Below are positions 62,469-64,000 of a DNA stretch of 64,000 nt, one piece after another. Made by a program: the position numbers and the translations under genes. Location of the stretch: the NCBI RefSeq assembly GCF_946902915.1, contig NZ_CAMPPY010000001.1, forward strand, positions 496,001-560,000, in the 5' to 3' direction. The notes below the pieces were generated by a model. The model was not told the origin of the DNA, did not search any database, and worked only from the letters and a program-made list of their open reading frames with translations. The DNA is from Streptococcus sp. Marseille-Q5986. GTDB lineage: Bacteria > Bacillota > Bacilli > Lactobacillales > Streptococcaceae. Each line of letters opens with the position of its first letter. Within the stretch, counting starts at the first letter, position 1.

Positions 62469-63551
62469 TTAATCAAAATAAAGCAGGTCTTTGCTGGTGC
62501 TTGTAAAGAGGTCAAAGCCATCCTTGGTTACAACACCGCAGTCTTCAATACGAACACCGACTTTACCAGGGATATAGATACCTGGTTCAACAGAGAAGCA
62601 CATGCCTTCTTCGATGACTATGTCGTTTCCTTCCATGATAGATGGGAATTCATGAACATCCATACCGATACCGTGACCAAGACGGTGGTTGAAGTACTCA
62701 CCATAACCAGCTTTTTCGATGACTTCACGGGCAGCGCGGTCTACTTCATGAGCAGTCACACCAGGTTTGATAAAGTCAAGGGCAGCTTGTTGGGCTTCAA
62801 GGGTCAAGTTGTAGATATCTTTTTTGAATTGGTCTGGTTTGCCGACAGCGACTGTACGAGTCATATCTGATGCGTAGCCATTGACCATGACACCCAGGTC
62901 AAAGAGGAGAAGGGCGTCTTTTTCGACCTTGTTTGCTGCTGGAATGCCGTGTGGATTTGCAGCGTTATCGCCAGTTAAGACCATGGTATCAAAGCTCATT
63001 TCATAGCCTTCACGTTTCATGGCAAAGTCAATTTGGGCGATGATATCTGTCTCAGTCTTATCAAGAGAAATATTGTCAAAACCAACATTGACAGCCTTGT
63101 CCGCATAGAGACCTGCAACCATCATTTTTTGCACTTCATCAGCTGATTTGATGAGGCGCATGCGTTGGATACGAGGAGTGAGGTTTTCAAAATCAGCAGT
63201 TTCAAAGACTGTTTTCAAGCCATGATATTTGGTCAAGATGAGATTGTCAAACTCAACAGCGACACGTTTGAAATCAAGCTGTGGAAGAGCATGTTTCATT
63301 TTTTGCCATGGATTTTCAGAATCCACATAGCCCACAACTGGGAAGGAAACAGTGCTAGTAGCACGCTCAACTTCAAGGGCTGGGACAAAGAGGAGAGGTT
63401 CCTGATTAGCTAGGACAAAAAGGAACATCTGGCGTTCATGGGGATCACTGTAAAAGCCAGTGAGGTAATTGATAGTGACGGGGTCAGATACGACAGCGAC
63501 GTCTAGTGTTTCTGATTCAAGATATGTTACGATTTGTTGTAATTTAGACAT
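62469..63551 (-). CDS. pepQ: Xaa-Pro dipeptidase PepQ (M24)
   Basis: 360-aa cytoplasmic proline-specific dipeptidase. Metal ligands: LLLFDLGVMVNGYASDMTRT (two Asp), HRLGHGIGMDVHE (His), VEPGIY and RIEDCGVV (Glu). Creatinase-like N-terminal domain (NYLTGFYSDPHERQ). Convergent with the sensor kinase gene; in many streptococci ccpA is its neighbour but not on the side visible here. Confidence 0.95.
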   Translation of the reverse strand: MSKLQQIVTYLESETLDVAVVSDPVTINYLTGFYSDPHERQMFLFVLANQEPLLFVPALEVERATSTVSFPVVGYVDSENPWQKMKHALPQLDFKRVAVEFDNLILTKYHGLKTVFETADFENLTPRIQRMRLIKSADEVQKMMVAGLYADKAVNVGFDNISLDKTETDIIAQIDFAMKREGYEMSFDTMVLTGDNAANPHGIPAANKVEKDALLLFDLGVMVNGYASDMTRTVAVGKPDQFKKDIYNLTLEAQQAALDFIKPGVTAHEVDRAAREVIEKAGYGEYFNHRLGHGIGMDVHEFPSIMEGNDIVIEEGMCFSVEPGIYIPGKVGVRIEDCGVVTKDGFDLFTSTSKDLLYFD

Positions 63552-63628
63552 ATGCTACCTTCTTTCTACCCCTCTATTTTGGCAAAAAATGATAGAAAAT
63601 GCAAGGGAGAAGGGTAAAAGAAAAGACA

Positions 63629-63662
63629 AAAAGAACTCCGACAAGATAACGGAGTTCTTTGA
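63629..63662 (-). terminator. gatD terminator
   Basis: AAAGAACTCCG and CGGAGTTCTTT hairpin between gatD and pepQ; T-run in the reverse direction. Confidence 0.85.
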
Positions 63663-63678
63663 TATAGTTTCACTTTGT

Positions 63679-64000
63679 TTAAGAAAAGTCAGCCTTGCTT
63701 TTGACGTCGCTATATTCTTCAGCGATTTCTTGGCTGAGAATGTCCTCATAGGCAGGGAGTTGGATGTCCTGACCATATTTCTTCTTGAGGGCTGTAGTGA
63801 CTAGGCGATAAGCTAGATTGGCATTACGAGAGAGGATAGGCCCATGGAAGTAGGAACCAAAGACATTCTTATAATGAACCCCTTCACCAACTTTTTCTTC
63901 GTTGTTTCCATTTCCATAGACAACCTGCCCCAGCGGTTTTTGGTCATCTGAGAGGAAGGTACGACCTTGGTGATTTTCAAAGCCATAGTAGGTTTCATCG
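63679..64000 (-). CDS. gatD: GatD, lipid II isoglutaminyl synthase glutaminase subunit (3' part; cut by window edge)
   Basis: The reverse-strand frame enters from the window edge as [19 protein letters not shown], continues [19 protein letters not shown] (catalytic His of the CobB/CobQ-like glutamine amidotransferase) and ends [17 protein letters not shown] ... DVKSKADFS at TAA 63679. With MurT it amidates the second-position D-Glu of lipid II, needed for peptidoglycan crosslinking. About 107 residues are present; murT would lie outside the window. Confidence 0.85.
   Translation of the reverse strand, partial: DETYYGFENHQGRTFLSDDQKPLGQVVYGNGNNEEKVGEGVHYKNVFGSYFHGPILSRNANLAYRLVTTALKKKYGQDIQLPAYEDILSQEIAEEYSDVKSKADFS

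Overview
The window looks like a chromosomal segment of a Mitis-group Streptococcus (S. mitis / S. oralis / S. pneumoniae relatives). The basis is near-pneumococcal PsaABC, PepO, RecJ, MurM/MurN, LdcB and Dpr sequences, BOX and RUP repeats, a PsaR-type operator, a Thr T-box, and extended -10 promoters. From memory of pneumococcal gene order, several blocks match but are joined differently (psa/pepO/thrS block, recJ-to-rplA block, apt/tpiA/dpr block, truA block, pepQ/gatD end), so the segment is a mosaic relative to S. pneumoniae.

Layout: 1-1900 is the reverse-strand psaBCA manganese transporter (psaA cut by the window edge) with its promoter and operator. 1980-5450 is an insertion hotspot between psa and pepO. 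It holds an IS110 remnant, two 107-bp RUP elements, a decayed IS200 element, a uridine kinase fragment, a class II bacteriocin/immunity pair, and a second candidate toxin/immunity pair (secreted 199-aa helical protein plus 59-aa membrane protein) with a cre-like site. 5557-10778 has pepO, an IS1182 remnant, a FUSC membrane protein, an MBL hydrolase and a Mbeg1-like hydrolase. 10935-18481 has a BceRS-type two-component system whose ABC permease survives only as a fragment, a DUF389 protein, T-box-regulated thrS, a small membrane protein, a phosphoesterase and an Rrf2 regulator. 18482-26222 is accessory: degenerate sequence, a cell-wall-anchored pullulanase with four G5 repeats that is frameshifted in a G8 tract, and a dead IS110 element.

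26223-43767 is a housekeeping block: recJ, rnjB, estA, truncated murM, murN, a broken metalloprotease, uvrC, phosphoesterase, nitroreductase, pepV, UDG-like, rhodanese, brnQ, M42 aminopeptidase, HIT and ldcB. 44046-56593 carries rplK-rplA, apt, a DnaD-like gene, tpiA, a heterodimeric ABC exporter, dpr, a PhnA-like protein, two membrane proteins, and truA with a vitamin-kinase and ECF S-component operon.

56743-62450 is the most novel part. A 20-codon gene with a strong ribosome site (MKNIQVRKVIAKTDISWGVF) is followed on the same strand by an E1/ThiF-like enzyme with a probable N-terminal peptide-binding domain, an ABC ATPase, an ABC permease and a GNAT acetyltransferase. A LytTR response regulator (frameshifted here) and an HPK10-type sensor kinase are divergent from it. 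A 21-bp-spaced direct repeat lies between the two arms. I read this as an undescribed E1-dependent peptide (RiPP-like) system with pheromone-type control; its chemistry cannot be deduced from sequence alone. pepQ and the 3' part of gatD close the window.
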